A stretch of 64,000 bases of DNA, from contig BSBM01000179.1 in assembly GCA_027924585.1 (NCBI GenBank), positions 10,631,001-10,695,000 of the forward strand, given 5' to 3'. A program made the translations under genes and the position numbers. Of this stretch, positions 10,291-22,230 are shown in pieces. The stretch is from Larix kaempferi (lineage: Eukaryota; Streptophyta; Pinopsida; Pinales; Pinaceae). Each line of letters begins with the position of its first letter. The first letter of the stretch is position 1. The notes under the pieces are model-generated. The model had not been told where the DNA came from. It worked only from the letters and a program-made list of their open reading frames with translations, and made no database searches.

Positions 10291-11297
10291 AAATATTTTT
10301 ATATATGTCAATCTCATGTCCCAATGCATAGTCTTTCATATTTGTCTAGTCAATTTAAACCAATGCGATGTTAGCCTGGGCTATACAATGTTTGTGTACA
10401 TAATATTTAATATTTTCTTCTTTGATGATGGAATGGTTAGTGCCACACATAAATCAATCTTGTTTCTTTTTCGATCCTCATTAATGTTTTTGGCATTGTC
10501 CTTCCATCTAATACTTTCATTGCATTTTTCTTATTAGACTTGAGACTTGTTATGAAACGTCTGTGCTCTTTATGCAATTAAGGCCTCATCCTTTTACGTT
10601 TGATTTTTCATTGAGCATGTATTTCAACAAATACAACTCAAATGAGTATTGTAAGCATGTGTAGAAACACTTGTTCAATTACTTTTAGGGAAAGCTTTGT
10701 CAAGAACATACAAATAAAATTTTCCACCCCATATTGCCGGATGCCGCATTAAACAAGATGTTGTCAATGCCATGCATCTTCATCACCAATGCGTCAACTC
10801 CATTTAGCAATGCAACAATTGCATTTTACAAATCCAATGGTTTTATGATTTGTGCAAAATATTTTTATGCATGTCGATGTTGTATTCCTATGCATAGCCT
10901 TCTATATTTGTCTATAGAATTTAAAACAATTTCACGTTAGGTTAGATTAGACAATATTTCTTTGCATAGTATTTAATATTTGCCTCTTTGATTTCATTAA
11001 CATTGAAATGCTTGGTGCAAGACATAAATCAACCTTGTGTCTTTTTTCAATTTGCATTGTAGTTGTAACACTATCCTTTGCTCTACCACTTTCATTGCAT
11101 TGTGATGAATAGAATTGAGACTTGTTGTGAAACCCCTCTGCCCTTTTGCCAATCAAGGACTTCATCCTTTGATGCTTGAATTTTATTTAAACATGAATTT
11201 TCAAAAACATAGGTCAAATGAGTATTGTAAGCATGTATGCAAAAGCTTGTTCAATTACTCATAGAGAAAACCTCCTCAAGAACATAGCAATACAAGT
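10291..11297 (+). repeat. Diverged direct duplication, spacing about 566 bp
   Basis: Positions 10291-10714 and 10857-11297 share a run of ordered blocks: atttttat..atgt..atgcatag, catagtatttaatatttnc, cttgtgtcttttt, ctttcattgcatt, gagacttgtt.tgaaac, caaatgagtattgtaagcatgt, and cttgttcaattact. The copies differ by many substitutions and indels, so the duplication is old. No stable frame is shared. Confidence 0.7.
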
Positions 11298-13340
11298 TTC
11301 TCTCAAATAATAAAACAACTAATTTTTCCCTCAAATACATTTTCCACCCATAGGGAAATATTCCTTTTTCCACATCCATGAATCAACTTCAACATGTAGT
11401 TTCTTCAACTGCATTTTGAAGATGCCACATGCAATTCCTCCAAACCAATAATGTTATACAATACTATTTGTTCCACTAGGCAATTTGACCTAGAATTTGT
11501 TCTCTCTCCTTTTGGATGGATTAAAATTGTACTGAGCTCAACATATTTTGAAAGATCAACATATTCTTGTTATACAGCTGCACAGATCAATTTGGCCATG
11601 TATTTTTTCCCCCGGTGCTCTTTGTTCTAACATAGCCCATGTGATTTCTTTAGATCAATTATGCCATACATTGCTATATATTTGCTTTAGTGAATATGAT
11701 AGAGGATTTCCCCTGCCCTCTTTTGAAGTTCTTATGTGACTTCTAAAGAACATGTTCAATTTTCTCCACCTAGATAGAATATGTAGTTTATATAACATCA
11801 ATGAAATATTGATAGCAGCATTGAATGACATTTCTTTGAGAGATATTAATGTTCTAATTTATCTTGGCATTATATACAACAATTTTTTTTTGCCAAAAAA
11901 TAGTTTCCCATCTTCATGTGGTATTTTGCTAGTGCCATGGTCAAAAAAATTTTATTGAGTGTGAACTGAAATTCTCTCTTGTTATCATATATGTGCAATT
12001 GCATTGCCAAACAAGCATGCACTCTTAAATTCTCTTCAACGTTGCTTCCAATGCGAAGCTATGCAGAATATGTAAGGGATTCGAGGATTGTTACTTGTCG
12101 TGAATAAATGTCGTTATGTTCATAGTACCTGATCAAACCATATTGTAGGCACAGAGATCAAACCATACTGCAGGTCCACTGCTGCACGACCAAATCCTGT
12201 AAGAAGATATGCCGAGGTCAGCGTGCCGGTGACCCATGTGATGCTGATAACGAGGCATACGCCATGTATCTAGAGCCAATCACATGGTGGAGAAAAGGTT
12301 TATTTAATAAAAAAATTAATAATAAAAACATTCCACTAATGTTTTGGCCATAGTATACCAAACATTTCATCCAGACACCGGATTAATCCTGCTACATGAA
12401 AACAAAAATTCCACGTTGATGTATCAAATGGGGTCTTTGATCATGAAGGATGCTTAGCACAAGTTTTGCATCTTCTCCAACTATCCTTGTCCCCATAAAA
12501 CATTGAGATATCGATTCAATGGCTAAGTAGTTTTGTGGAAAAATAATTTTCTTTTCTATTACAATTTTGTCGCAAAAGTATCATATTTCTATAGCTTCCA
12601 TCTTGTAGCAATAGCTATTAGCAACTTTGGGGACATTACATTTCGTGGAAGGAAATGAATAGTTTTGTTTTGTATTATTTTTTTTGCAAAGATGGCAAAC
12701 TCCGCTTATGATAAAGACTAAATAATAAGTCGTCACGTTTCCAATTATAGTGCACTATTGTTTAAACAAGTAGTTGGGGTTTCCTGTGAAAAGATGGAAC
12801 TAACGTGAGTAAATATCTAAGTTTACCATCATGAGGATATACTTACAAGCATCTGTGAATTATCATCCCAAGCTTCTTACCTGTGATTTGGAACTTGTTT
12901 AAGGGGGAAATCGCATGGTGGACTACTCATGGTTAAAAACACTCAGCTAAGAAACCATCTATGGTTATTAATCTAAGAAAATATCAATCTTAGTGTTGTT
13001 CATTATGATTCCATTTTTAGGCTTAATGTTAAATCCTACAATGGGGCAAGCCTTGGAAAAAATAATTCATTGTAAGCAAGGCAACAAAATGGTCTACAAA
13101 AATAACAAATGATTATAAAATGCAATGACGTTCAATAAAATTGGATAAGATTATTGGCCTATTAAGATATCCAAATGACTCCATACGGTTTCACTGGCTT
13201 TCGGATAAGATTTCCTTATTAAAAAAAACAAATGACTTAGCATGACAACCTTACCAAGACCACCAACTGATCCATATACTTGGATAAGATCGTAGTTTTA
13301 CTTTGACGATGAGTTACGCCAAAATTTCTCTTGATTCATA

Positions 13341-13490
13341 AGCCTCTTTAACTTTATTTTAACATATAGTTTTAAAATAGGACAAAATGTTAAGCTTTTC
13401 ATTTAGTTTGATCGTAGCCTCTTTAACTTTATTTTAACACATAGTTTTGAAATAGGACAAAATGTTAGATTTTTCATTTAGTTTGACGAC
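13341..13490 (+). repeat. 75-bp tandem duplication
   Basis: agcctctttaactttatttt.. through ..catttagtttga occurs at 13341 and again at 13416 with few changes. It is AT-rich and non-coding. Confidence 0.8.
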
Positions 13491-14040
13491 TCATTTAATC
13501 TTTTTTTATATAGAACATCTCATCAAGTAGCTTTCCATGAATTGTAATGCAATTACAAAGATAAAAGTAGCAAACGAAAGTGTGTGTACATATTGAAAAA
13601 AGAACACCTAAAGCTCACAGTAAACATTGAAAAATGCACACAAATGAGAAGAAAAACACTAGTATTGAGAACACATATATCATTAAATAGACAAAGACAT
13701 GCACAAGCATTATTTTCAGCTAGTGGCAATGTCAAAGACATTGCCACCTCATGGCTCTTGTTTTTTTATATCTTTGTGTTATTTTAGGTTTTTATAATTG
13801 CATTTTTTAAAATTTCGTTTATATGTTATAGTTTTGCATTTTTATAGTGTTTTTTACTTAAAAAATTAAATATTTTGATTAAAAAAAAAAATTGTTTTGA
13901 AAGTTATTTTTTGAAAATGATTTTTAAATTTTCTTGGGGTCATATTTCAAAAATGTCTATAATTTTAACCCAGGAGAAGAAAGGGTTGTTAATGGTAGCA
14001 CCTTTTTTCAATTCGAGGGTTGGTTTTTGAATTTTTTGTT

Positions 14041-14053
14041 GCATTAGTACCAG
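14041..14053. repeat. Left target-site duplication of the L1
   Basis: gcattagtacCag is directly followed by a T-rich run (tttttctttttt), the poly(A) of a minus-strand L1. The partner gcattagtacTag is at 27930-27942, a match of 12 of 13. Confidence 0.72.
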
Positions 14054-14319
14054 TTTTTCTTTTTTCCTCGGAAAAAATCGTAATTTTATTTCAAATAGAT
14101 GAACAAAATTACACTCTGCACATGAAGTAGAATCACTGAGATCCCTACATTGTCACATATTTGCTGTCCCATATTAACATCATATTTGTCCCATACATAA
14201 AACAAAAAACAAAACTACTGTTGTCCATACAACGCATATATCCGGTTACATAAAAACAAATACTGTAACAGAAATGGAAGAACGTATCCATCATTGGTCA
14301 ACAAAAACTGAGCTATTTC

Positions 14320-17300
14320 TCAAATATGTGCCTCAATTTCATCATGAAAAGGTCTGTGATAATAGCTGAAAGAGCCCCCTGGTGAATGAATAGTAATCCT
14401 CCAAGTGCCAAGTGCTAAGTCCTGCTGCGTCGCTTCCTTGGAGAGCTGATCGGCCATCCCATTCCTCTCTCTGTAAACATGTGTAAAAGTAATGTGATTA
14501 AAGGACTGCTTTAACCTGATCACCTCCTCTAGGATAGGTAATAGTACCATCACATGACAATGTGTTATCTCCTTTGCCCAGTCGATAACTAACATGGAGT
14601 CGCCAAAAATCTGTAGAGATAGACATCCTTGTTCAAGTGCAAATAACATCAGCAGTTTAAGAGACATAAGTTCAGCATAGTTATTTGATCCTCTCCCCAA
14701 ACCAGCCACGAGATGACAGTAATGGGACTCAGTTTTGTAAAGGACTGCCCCCCCTCCACACACCGTTTGATGGTCTAATGAAGCTCCATAAAAAAAGGCC
14801 CACGGCATGGATTTATCAATCTGTTCCACACGCACAGGTCAAGTTCTAATCGCTTGGACAGGTGCCTTGTAATGTTGTATAACCGCCACAGCGTGAGCCA
14901 CTACAGACTCCAATGGAACCCTGCTATCATGAAATATGATCTTATTTTTGGTTATCCAAATGCCCCAGGCGAAGATACACGGGAAGGCCCGGATGGAAGA
15001 GGACTTATTTAATGTCCACCAAAAATGGAACGCTTCAAGGATGCTCTCACCCCTCCACCTCACCTTAAAATCCATATAATTTCTAATACCATCCCAAACA
15101 GCCTGGGAAAACCTACATTGAACAAAAAGATGAGCAATGGTCTCTTCTGCATCCCTACAAAGTGGACAGAACCCCGGACCCTGGAGGAATCATTTTTGCA
15201 GAATGTCCCAGGTAGGAGCCTTATTTTCCAGTATATCCCAGAAGAGTAATTTTTCTTTACCCGGACACCTTAACGTCCACAGATATTTCCACCACCACAC
15301 CAATTCCCTGTTATGTACTTCCACATTCAGCTGGATATATCCATTCTTTGGTGAGTATATGCCCGAGGGATGGTGATCCCAGATAAGTTCATCAACCCTA
15401 TTGGTCAGTCGAATATTAGTAAGTCTTAAGATCCGCAGAAAATCCTCCCAAGCCCCCTGCAGTTCTTCAGACATCTCAAGTCGCTGTGTTGAGATCCACC
15501 CCTGATGCCAAAGAGTAGATGATCTCAGATCCTCTATATCAGCCAGAAAATGACAACCTCTGGCAGCCAGAAAAGTCCTCAAGTCCACAAGAAGGACATG
15601 ACCTCCCCTGCACCCAACCCAAGGGTCCAGCCCAATACGAATGAGACACCCATTACCTATCCTCCACACTAATCCAGAACCGACCAAAGAAAAATGCTGC
15701 ACGATCGCTTTCCAGACCACAGAGCAATTTGCCCTCGACTTATTTCCCAGCCTTATCCATTCGAGAAGAGTAAGAGGGGAAATATATTTATGATATACCA
15801 CTCTTGTCCAGAGACTTCGTGTATGGATAAGTCACCACGACACTTTGGCCCCCAAGGCTTTTGCAAACAGAAAAATATTCTTTAACCCCCATCCTCCCAG
15901 TGTTTTTGGGACAACAATTTTTTCCCATCTGACCCACACCATTGCACGATGCTCACTCATACCCTTCCAAAGAAAGGAAAAACACAACCTCCGGATATGC
16001 TCTAGGACTCCTATGGGGATCCAAGCAAGAGACATCCAATACACTGGAATTGCTTCCAAAACTGATTTAACCAAGACCAGCCTCCCAGCCCGAGAGAGCC
16101 ATTTATGACTCCATCCATGTAGGCGCTGTTCTAATTTTTCTATTAACCAGTGCCAATCAGCCTTCAGATAAGCATTCGGTTTCAAGTGAAAACCAAGGTA
16201 CTTTAATCCATCATCAATATCCAAAGTCCTATAAGGTAGTTTGGTAGCCATTCTTTGAATCTACTGCTCGGTTAAATTCAAGCATGTGATAGTAGATTTG
16301 TCAATATTTACTAACATACCCGTTGCAATTTGCACTAAATGGAGGCCTTCAACCACCTTATCAATATCCTGTCGCGTGCCATCACAAAATATCAGAATGT
16401 CACCAACAAAAAGGAGATGTGTAATAAACAATACCTGAGAAATGGATATGCCCCGAAAGGAACCATCAGCTTTTGCAGTCAGAATAAAACGGCTGAGTCC
16501 TTCAGCAACAAGTAGAAACGACAGCGGAGAGAGGGGACATCCCTGTCGTAGGCCCCTTCCCGCTTGGAAGAATGGACTAGCTGAACCATTGATCAGTACA
16601 GAAAAGCTCACCGTAGTGATGCAGGCCATAATCCAGCGAATAAATTCGTAGCAGAACCCCAGGTGATTTAAAAGCATCCGGATATATAGCCAGCTAACCC
16701 TATCAAATGCTTTTGAGAGATCAATCTTAATCACTGCACCCTTCTGCTTCCGCACTTTTAGAGTGTTTAATCCTTCCTGGGCAACTCCAATGGCCTCATG
16801 TATTTGGCGACCTTCCAAGAAGCCAAATTGCTCACAAGAAATATGCTGAGACAAAATATTTTTGAGTCTCCTCGCCATAACCTTAGAGATGATCTTATAG
16901 ATACAATTGCAGAGAGAGATCGGTTTGAATTCATCAAAGTTGTCAAGCTTGTCCGTCTTCGGAATAAGAGCTATAAAGGTGGAGTTTAAAGGGCCATGGA
17001 CAAACCCAGCCTTACGCGATTATTCCACCACATGCAATAATTCCTCCCCGAAGAAGTCATAGAATCCTAAGAAGAATTCTATAGGCCAACCATCTGGCCC
17101 CGGGCTTTTATCTTTTTGAAAGGATTGCATTACCAGCGAGAGCTCAATCGGAAACACCTCCTCCATCAATAGTCTATTATCTTCCTCCCCCACAAAACGA
17201 GGGAACAGCTGAGTCACCCGAATAACCTCAGCAATGGAGGCTCCAGGTTGAGTAGTGAATAAATCTCCAAAATGTCTAACACCCAACTTCGCTATTCCAT

Positions 17301-17740
17301 CAAAGCTGGAGACCTGTTCCCCTTCTTCTGAAGATAGTTCCCAAATAGAGTTTGTGAATTTTCTCCCCTTAGCATATGCTTGAAAAAATTTGGTATTCTC
17401 ATCACCGCACTGAAGCCATATCGCCCTACTTTTCATTCTCCACATCTCTTCTCTCTCACACAGAATCACATTCCTGCGTCGTTCCCACTCCATCAGCTCG
17501 CCTTTCTGCTAATCATCCAGAAATCCCATTCCCAGACTATTAAGAATCCTATCAATATTCAGCTCAACAGCCCGCAAAGTCTGATCATCAATCGCCCTTT
17601 TATCATGTGCCCAGGAAATAGTGGCCTCTTTAATTCGCTTAAGATTGTGATGAAAGTGTGCACCCGCATGCATCTGAGAATCATGAGGACGATGAACCCA
17701 CTGATCCTGAACCAGCTTAAGAAAATCCTCCTCCTTCAGC
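14320..17740 (-). pseudogene. L1 ORF2, C-terminal part: RT, thumb, zf-RVT and RNase H (broken)
   Basis: On the minus strand the order is: linker after the endonuclease (FLKLVQDQW, MKSRAIWLQCGDENTKFFQ), RT fingers (DKSPGPDGWP, FIALIPKT, KPISLCN, KIISKVMARRLK), palm (AVIKIDLSKAFDRVSW, GLRQGCPLSP), then thumb. A zf-RVT domain and a C-terminal RNase H follow. Stops fall at 17509-17511, 17020, 16261, 15832, 15190 and near 14837; each time the same protein continues. The RT motif normally written F/YADD reads FVGD (LLFVGDILIF), which removes a catalytic Asp. In RNase H the first Asp is Tyr (FFYGAS), while NNYAEL, GDSMLVIDW and RERNGMADQLS remain. The protein is clearly inactive. Confidence 0.93.
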
Positions 17741-17745
17741 CAGCT
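17741..17745. repeat. Target-site duplication CAGCT (left) of the young Copia
   Basis: CAGCT here matches 24719-24723. Removing the Copia and one copy rejoins L1 ORF2 across the junction in a sensible frame (..FNLSWLKEEDF..). Confidence 0.95.
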
Positions 17746-18353
17746 TGTTAAATTTTCAGTATTAAATCACAATACTATAGGATCTTTGCTGAGAGAATAA
17801 CATCTACAGTATATCAATGCATGACAATCATAATATGACAAGCATCACAAGCATCACAAGAATCAAAAGCATAGAGACAAGAGACACAGAGTTTCCGTGG
17901 GGAAAACCCTAAGGTGAAAAACCCCACAACTTCCTCAGAGATAGAGAGAGCAATGGCTCAACCAAAATACAACCAAATAACACTGAGATAGTCTCCTAGC
18001 AGATGATCCTCCTCCTCCTCACTAGTGCGCTACTTTTCAGAGAGAGAGATAGATACTTTTCCGAGTGATTAAAATAGAGATCTCCTATCTCTATTTATAC
18101 TCACCTTTTTGCCCAGTGACCTACTGGGGCCGACTTGTCTACTTGAGTACATCCACATTATATTATATATTAATTAGGGCCGACCCCATAAGGTGGTCTA
18201 ATAACCCATCGGCAAGTACACACACTTGCGACACTTGTCAATCCACATGACAACACTTCCTTATAGAGGAATAACACATCTCTTATAAGGGTACAATAAA
18301 TATATATATAATATACTAATGAAATACATTCCAAAGTTACATATACATCAACA
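17746..18353 (-). repeat. Copia C 3' LTR (left copy)
   Basis: It runs TGTTAAATTTT...ATCAACA on the plus strand and is nearly identical to 24111-24718. The minus-strand TATA box is GTATAAATAGAG (around 18091-18102). Confidence 0.96.
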
Positions 18354-18364
18354 CTCCCTCTTAA
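18354..18364 (-). other. Copia C polypurine tract
   Basis: On the minus strand GTTAAGAGGGAG lies immediately before the 3' LTR, the site that primes plus-strand DNA. Confidence 0.75.
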
Positions 18365-18599
18365 CTAGGAAGGTATTTCTCGACACAGATTTGCTAGACA
18401 AGTCTTCTTCTCTGGATCATCGTCATCGATGCATAGTCATCGTCATCGTCACTGCTGCTGCTATCTCGTCCAATCTCTGTCTCTACTCGTCATAGGAAGT
18501 TCTACAGAGCCAGTCCTTTTTCATACTGGATGTAGGCCCACCACCTGCAGGTCTTCGTCATCACTGGCCATACTGTGGAATCCTCAGGACTTATTACGT

Positions 18600-19030
18600 G
18601 CGTCACAAAACCTCGAAAGAGAATCCCAGGATATTACGGGTACACAACTCCAACCTGTAGGATCTCCCAGGGCGCTATTACATGTGACCCCACCACAAAA
18701 CCTCGAAAGAGCATCTCAGGATGTTACGGGTACACAACTCCGACCTGAAATCTCCCAGGGCACAAATTACATGTGGTCATGGCAAAATCTCGCAAGAGCA
18801 TCTCAGGATGTTACGGGTACACAACTCCGACCTGAAATCTCCCAGGGCCCAAATTACATGCCATAGGACAAAACCTCGCAAGAGCATCTCAGGATGTTAC
18901 GGGTACACAACTCCGACCTGAGATCTCCCAGGGCACAAATTACATGTCCTCCCAGAGCAATGTCTCGAAAGAGCATCCCAGGCTGTTACGGGTACACAAC
19001 TCCGACCTATAGGATCTCCCAGACATGCTC
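18600..19030 (-). repeat. Minisatellite, about 88-bp unit, five copies, in Copia C 3' region
   Basis: Units with starts near 18608, 18698, 18785, 18873 and 18961 share aaaacctcg.aagagcatc.cagg, ttacgggtacacaactcc.acct and atctcccaggg. The block lies between the RNase H stop and the polypurine tract, so it is part of the transcript's 3' region. Confidence 0.9.
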
Positions 19031-19089
19031 ATCTGCACAACCTGATCCACGGCCATAGAGTATCAACCTGATACTCACCATACATCATC

Positions 19090-19345
19090 CTGATGTACTC
19101 ATGATCGTCCTGATCATCATCACTGCAACGTCCTGCTGCATGTCATCTGGAGCAACATCCTGAAGCTCATCATCCATGATCATCCTAATCATCACTGCAA
19201 CATCCTGCTGCATGTCATCTGGAGCAACATACTGAATCTCATCATCCATGATCATCCTGATCATCACTGCAACATCCTGCTGCATGTCATCTGGAGCAAC
19301 ATCCTGAAGCTCATCATCCATGATCATCCTGATCATCAATGCATC
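19090..19345 (-). repeat. Minisatellite, 72-bp unit, about 3.5 copies, in Copia C 3' region
   Basis: The units read ctgcaacatcctgctgcatg / tcatctggagcaacat / cctgaagctcatcatccatga. Because 72 is a multiple of three, one minus frame stays open through the block; this is a by-product of the repeat, not a gene. Confidence 0.88.
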
Positions 19346-19690
19346 CACCTGATGCATACCAAGTATCTACCTGATACATATCATCATACATGATCCACCT
19401 GATCATCAATGCATCCACCTGATGCATACCAAGTATCTACCTGATACATGATACATATCACCATATATGATCCACCTGATCATACAATGTATCCACCTGA
19501 TACATATACAGATACATGGTCCAAGCATCCAACATGATGCACATACATACATAAATGATCCACCTGATCATATCCAGCATCCAACATGATGCATACATAC
19601 ATAAATGATCCAATTGATCATATCCAGCATCCAACATGATGCGTACATACATACATAAAAATGATCCAACTGATCATATCCAGCAGAAAC
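19346..19690 (-). repeat. Short-unit repeats built on TGATCCACCTGATCAT in Copia C 3' region
   Basis: Variable 50-75 bp units combine tgatccacctgatcat, gcatccacctgatgcata and tacctgatacat. Many are imperfect palindromes of the form ATGATCCACCTGATCAT. No coding content is seen. Confidence 0.8.
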
Positions 19691-19791
19691 CAGAACATCA
19701 TCCTGATGCCCATTATCCAGCGCTTACATCCACAGCCATGTGAAGGATCCTCCTTCCAACATGCTTGGAATGGCTTCAGCAAATGTGTCCA

Positions 19792-20667
19792 TCACTTCTT
19801 CCTCGAAGTGTCCTCAATCTGAAGAACGCCAAGCCTCTCTCTGAAGTACTCGAACTTCACTCTGGCTAGTGGCTTCGTCAGCACATCTGCAATCTGCTCG
19901 TACGTCGCAACATACAGAAGCTTCACAGCTCCTCTCTGCACCATATCCCTGATATAGTGATATTTGATCTCTATGTGTTTCGACCTGTCATGAAACACTG
20001 GGTTCTCGGACAACTTCACACAACTCTGGTTATCACAGAAGATACCAGTAGCCTCCAACGGGAGATCAAATAACTCAGACAGTAGCTTCCGTAGCCATAC
20101 TGCCTCACAACTAGCTGAGCAGGCTGCAACATACTCTGCCTTAGCTGTACTCAGTGCTACGTAGGACTGCTTCCTGCTAAACCAAGAGATCACACCTGAT
20201 CCCATACTGAAGCAACACCCAGATGTGCTCTTCCTATCTGCAGCACTGCCAGCCCAATCTGAATCAACATAACCCTGCAGGTTAAACTTTTGATTCGCCT
20301 CATACCTGAGCCCATAATCCACTGTACCCTTCAGGTACCTCAGAACATGCTTTACAGCAACCAGGTGAATACTCCTCGGATCCGTCAGGAACTGGCTCAA
20401 TGTGTTCACAACAAAGCAAATGTCTGGTCTAGTGTTCGTCAGGTACATCAAGGACCCAATCATCTGACGATACAAAGAGACATCAACCGGCTCAGATGAA
20501 GCATCACATAGAAGCTTTAGATTTGATGCCATAGGTGTGGCCATGGCCTTGCAATCCATCATCCCGAACCTCTTCAGGATCTTTACTGCATACTTCCCTT
20601 GTCCAAGGAAGATTCCTTCTGCACTCCATGCCAAAAACAAATAGTGCATCAACCCCAAGTTCTTCAT
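19792..20667 (-). CDS. Copia C: end of RT plus RNase H (open frame, 291 codons)
   Basis: The frame starts at the RT C terminus (MKNLGLMHY) and runs through the connection region (YRQMIGSLMYLTNTRPDICF, VKHVLRYLKGT) into Copia RNase H. The RNase H acidic residues are present in VDSDWAGSAADRKSTSG, STAKAEYVAA and FCDNQSC, and it ends with ADVLTKPLARVKFEYFRERLG. The domain is complete and uninterrupted, unlike the sibling in element D. Upstream the YVDD-bearing half of RT is missing, so this cannot make an active polymerase. Expression would need a polyprotein start, and none remains. Confidence 0.9.
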   Translation of the reverse strand: MKNLGLMHYLFLAWSAEGIFLGQGKYAVKILKRFGMMDCKAMATPMASNLKLLCDASSEPVDVSLYRQMIGSLMYLTNTRPDICFVVNTLSQFLTDPRSIHLVAVKHVLRYLKGTVDYGLRYEANQKFNLQGYVDSDWAGSAADRKSTSGCCFSMGSGVISWFSRKQSYVALSTAKAEYVAACSASCEAVWLRKLLSELFDLPLEATGIFCDNQSCVKLSENPVFHDRSKHIEIKYHYIRDMVQRGAVKLLYVATYEQIADVLTKPLARVKFEYFRERLGVLQIEDTSRKK

Positions 20668-21010
20668 CTCGAACTCGGTAGTAAGCTTCCGCTACGTGTC
20701 GGCAATCAATCTATCTTCACCATACCAAGTTCTGCACATATATGATTTCCTATCATGTGTCTCAGAACCAAATGGCTGCTTCTTCTTCAACTACACCATT
20801 CAAGAAAGCTGTCTTGAATCCATCTGGTGTATCTTCTATTTCATCACTTTTATATTTCTCTATGCTACCATCTGCAACATGCTTGATCTGAAAGTTCTAT
20901 TTGGAAGTCACAATAGACTTCCATTTAGCTCTTGGGTTCGCATCCCAAACATCATTCTTCATGATTGACGGATCATGGCATTCCATTTCTTCATCCCAGA
21001 TCCTGGGAAC
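20668..21010 (-). pseudogene. Copia C: shredded reverse transcriptase
   Basis: Pieces of RT appear in the right order but with the intervening parts deleted: IMKNDVWD, then IKHVADGSIEKYK, then KTAFLNGVVEEE, then a WYGEDRLIAD-like piece running into KLTTEFEMKNLGLMHY. Comparison with element D shows three or more separate internal deletions, including the whole YVDD region, plus stops. Confidence 0.8.
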
Positions 21011-22230
21011 TTCAATATCTTCAATAGATATCTTTGTATCTGGAACAAATGTTGTAGTCCTTTTGTAGGTGAAGATATACGGTCTTTCCTACAAAATAGG
21101 TTAAATTGCATGATTAGAAACATCTCATAATTTTCAGAACAAATTCTTACACATGAAGAAATATGTCATACAGTCATGCAATTATTTTAGCCAATGCTTC
21201 AATACAACATTTATCCATATCCCGTAACTTTCTAGATGCCTTCCAATCTCTACCAGAACATTGTTAAGAGTGTGCACAACTCCCAACATGTCAGCAAAGA
21301 GGTTTCATTCTAGATAAGTAGCAATGGAATGTTGTACAGTGCCATAGGCCACTTACCCAACACATGCATATTAGTAGTATACTGTTCATTAATTCAATCA
21401 TTCTAATATGCACAATACATATCCTAAGTCTAGGAACATGAGCATATACATCATTGAACAATTTTATTTAAGCAAACAAATATGCAAGAAAATTAAAATA
21501 CTTATCTTTGTTTGTTTGTTGGGTGGACTCCCTCTGAGTCTTTTCTTCCTTGCAGGAGCTGCTGGAGTCCTTCTACACCTTTTTGTTGTGGAATGTAGAG
21601 AGATGGACAACTCCCTCTGAATATCTGCACCCTTGCAGAAACCACTGGAGTGTGCTCCCTCTTGATCTTTGCTTCCTGGATTACCTGTTCTTGAACTCAT
21701 ATTAATCTTTGGTCCCTATGCATGCTTATTAGTATCATGATTGTGTTATCCTTGTGATCTCATACAAAAGCATACATTCATTAAAACACAATAATCTCAA
21801 GTATGTATAGTCATGATCATTTCAAACAGAAATAATAAGCATTAGCATTCAAGGTTTATATAGGACTCTTATGGTTAGTCATATCATAAGAAACATAACA
21901 TGTCTAAACCTGTAATTACTCAAACCTATGACTCTTCTGGTTAGTCATATTATTAATTAAGGTAAGACACATAATATGCATATGCCCATGATTATTCAAA
22001 CTTATGACTTTATGAACAATCATCATCAATCATGCCATGCATACTTATATGATAGATCCTATGATATAAGAAACACATACCTGGTCACCATATTTGCTAG
22101 TTATGTCTAGCAATGTGTTCTTGTTCTTTTCAATGACCTGCATAACTCAGTAGTTAACTTTTACAGAAACAAATTATACATACCTCTATGTGATCCATGA
22201 CTATGGATGAATCTTTGTATTTATGTCACC
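21011..22230 (-). other. Captured exon-intron-like segment inside Copia C
   Basis: Between the end of the Gag/protease frame and the start of RT lies sequence that is not retroviral. On the minus strand it reads as exon (to 22184, ending ATAGAG) / GTATGT intron / TATGCAG exon 22137-22081 (57 bp) / GTATGTG intron / GCATAG exon 21715-21506 (210 bp) / ATAAGT / TTTTGTAG exon from 21088. All four are open in one frame and every junction is phase 0. The third donor is AAG-ATAAGT, a single change from the consensus AAG-GTAAGT. The third exon encodes a basic stretch (KKRLRGSPPNKQTK). I do not recognise the protein. The exon structure is inferred from splice consensus only. Confidence 0.55.

Larger units (their letters stand above)
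9846..14040. other. AT-rich spacer without recognisable gene
   Basis: I see no coding region I can defend. The first 100 bp may be the 5' leader of the neighbouring L1 ORF1. The rest is AT-rich with old local duplications, listed separately. The 150-codon frame at 10085-10537 is not conserved in its own duplicate and is not called. Confidence 0.6.

Noticed and set aside
10085-10537. 150-codon hydrophobic frame
   Set aside because: The diverged duplicate at 10857-11297 does not preserve it, there is no family signature, and composition follows local T richness.
18600-19030. CRISPR-like look of regularly spaced repeats
   Set aside because: There are no unique spacers: whole 88-bp units are repeated, the DNA is plant nuclear, and the block is inside a retrotransposon.
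19085-19357. 90-codon frame with a 24-residue repeat
   Set aside because: The 72-bp minisatellite is a multiple of three, which keeps any frame open; no independent evidence of coding.
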